Source: a virus. Taken from it: DNA of 20,920 nt. A program made the translations under genes and the position numbers. Shown here piece by piece: positions 20,779-20,920 of the stretch; within the stretch, counting starts at the first letter, position 1, and each line of letters opens with the position of its first letter. The DNA lies in the IMG/VR virus record IMGVR_UViG_3300042906_000464, positions 1-20,920 of that record, one strand, 5' to 3'. The notes under the pieces are model-generated. The model ran no database searches, had not been told where the DNA came from, and was given only the letters and a program-made list of their open reading frames with translations.

Positions 20779-20920
20779 ATGGTTAATTTACACGGCTGTT
20801 CTAGTCGTGTCAAACACCCCACCACGCGACCCCTTGATACGGGCATCTGTCACCGGCGGGGTGGGTGCAATCCCCACATGATGTTCAATCATCGACCAGA
20901 CACCGGAAACCACGGTCTGG
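20746..20920 (+). CDS. Possible partial ORF running off the window
   Basis: A frame with ATG at 20746 (a further ATG at 20779) stays open to the window end, 58 codons, with a GGGGGG run before the ATG. The translation is Cys/His/Arg-rich (for example DTGICHRRGGCNPHMMFNH), which could form a zinc-type fold. But it overlaps a minus-strand promoter and a set of hairpins, so it may be chance in GC-rich DNA. The stop is outside the window. Confidence 0.2.
   Translation, partial: MPLRLRCCSRVMVNLHGCSSRVKHPTTRPLDTGICHRRGGCNPHMMFNHRPDTGNHGL
20785..20813 (-). promoter_or_regulatory. Sigma70-type promoter for the candidate small RNA
   Basis: On the minus strand, TTGACA (20808-20813) and TAAATT (20785-20790) are 17 bases apart, a perfect -35 and a fair -10. 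GGTTAA overlaps the -10 region (20781-20786), a motif also seen near the promoter at 20387-20414 and, as its complement, near the one at 19731-19759. Transcription would run leftward from about 20778. Confidence 0.5.
20861..20920. other. Three tandem hairpins at the window edge
   Basis: GTGGG/CCCAC (20861-20865 with 20873-20877), ATGAT/ATCAT (20878-20882 with 20888-20892), and CCAGAC/GTCTGG (20896-20901 with 20915-20920) form three consecutive hairpins of five, five and six base pairs. A CACCGG element occurs at about 20851 and 20902. This could be part of a structured RNA or a protein-binding region; the end lies outside the window. Confidence 0.35.

Noticed and set aside
20637-20846. 69-residue minus-strand ORF
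   Set aside because: It runs through the promoter and the terminator hairpin and ends in low-complexity Gly/Arg sequence; a short RNA unit explains the region better.
1-20920. CRISPR array, insertion sequence or integrase
   Set aside because: No regularly spaced direct repeats, transposase or integrase motifs, or long terminal inverted repeats were seen.

Overview
The window looks like part of a tailed bacteriophage or prophage genome, most likely a short-tailed (podovirus-like) phage of a moderately GC-rich bacterium. The evidence is a packed virion gene block with a head-tail adaptor-like and a tail hub/nozzle-like gene but no tape-measure, sheath or tube genes, a lysis cassette, and an oppositely oriented recombination and early-gene block. 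The host cannot be named from this sequence. Short-tailed morphology is an inference, because portal, capsid and terminase genes are not in the window.

Layout. (1) Positions 1-13546, plus strand: the last codons of an upstream gene, a DUF115/MptE-like protein, a C1q-like jelly-roll protein, a small HhH/AT-hook-like protein, an adaptor-like protein, a hub-like protein, a GNAT acetyltransferase, a 941-residue Gln/Ala/Gly-rich repeat protein, a 91-residue protein, two probable ejection (internal virion) proteins, an S74-chaperoned tail fibre and a DUF7936-like protein. (2) 13546-15161, plus: a 49-residue ORF, three membrane proteins of holin or holin-accessory type, and an M15-family endolysin, joined by ATGA, GTGA or TGATG overlaps. 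(3) 15161-15873, minus: an unusual tRNA locus. The 3' half of a tRNA-Gln(UUG), an AT-rich HNH endonuclease gene, a complete tRNA-Gln(UUG) with encoded CCA and the 5' half of another tRNA lie in direct succession. (4) 15959-19683, minus: an operon-like run read from a promoter at 19731-19759. It carries three small ORFs (one a 25-residue membrane microprotein), a DUF1071 annealing protein, a YqaJ/lambda-Exo-type nuclease, an SSB-like protein, a GT-A glycosyltransferase, a NinB-like protein, a YbcO-like protein and an unknown protein. (5) 19771-20349, minus: two small early genes with their own promoter and terminator. (6) 20424-20920: a divergent Cro/YdaS-like regulator, a candidate small RNA on the minus strand with promoter and terminator, and a structured stretch running off the window.

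How it fits together: the plus block builds the virion and lyses the cell, while the minus block handles recombination and host takeover. The regulator sits between divergent promoters as in a phage switch. The virion and recombination blocks converge on the tRNA/HNH locus. That locus is the most unusual part of the window: an apparent homing-endonuclease cassette, carrying its own intact tRNA-Gln, separates two tRNA halves.
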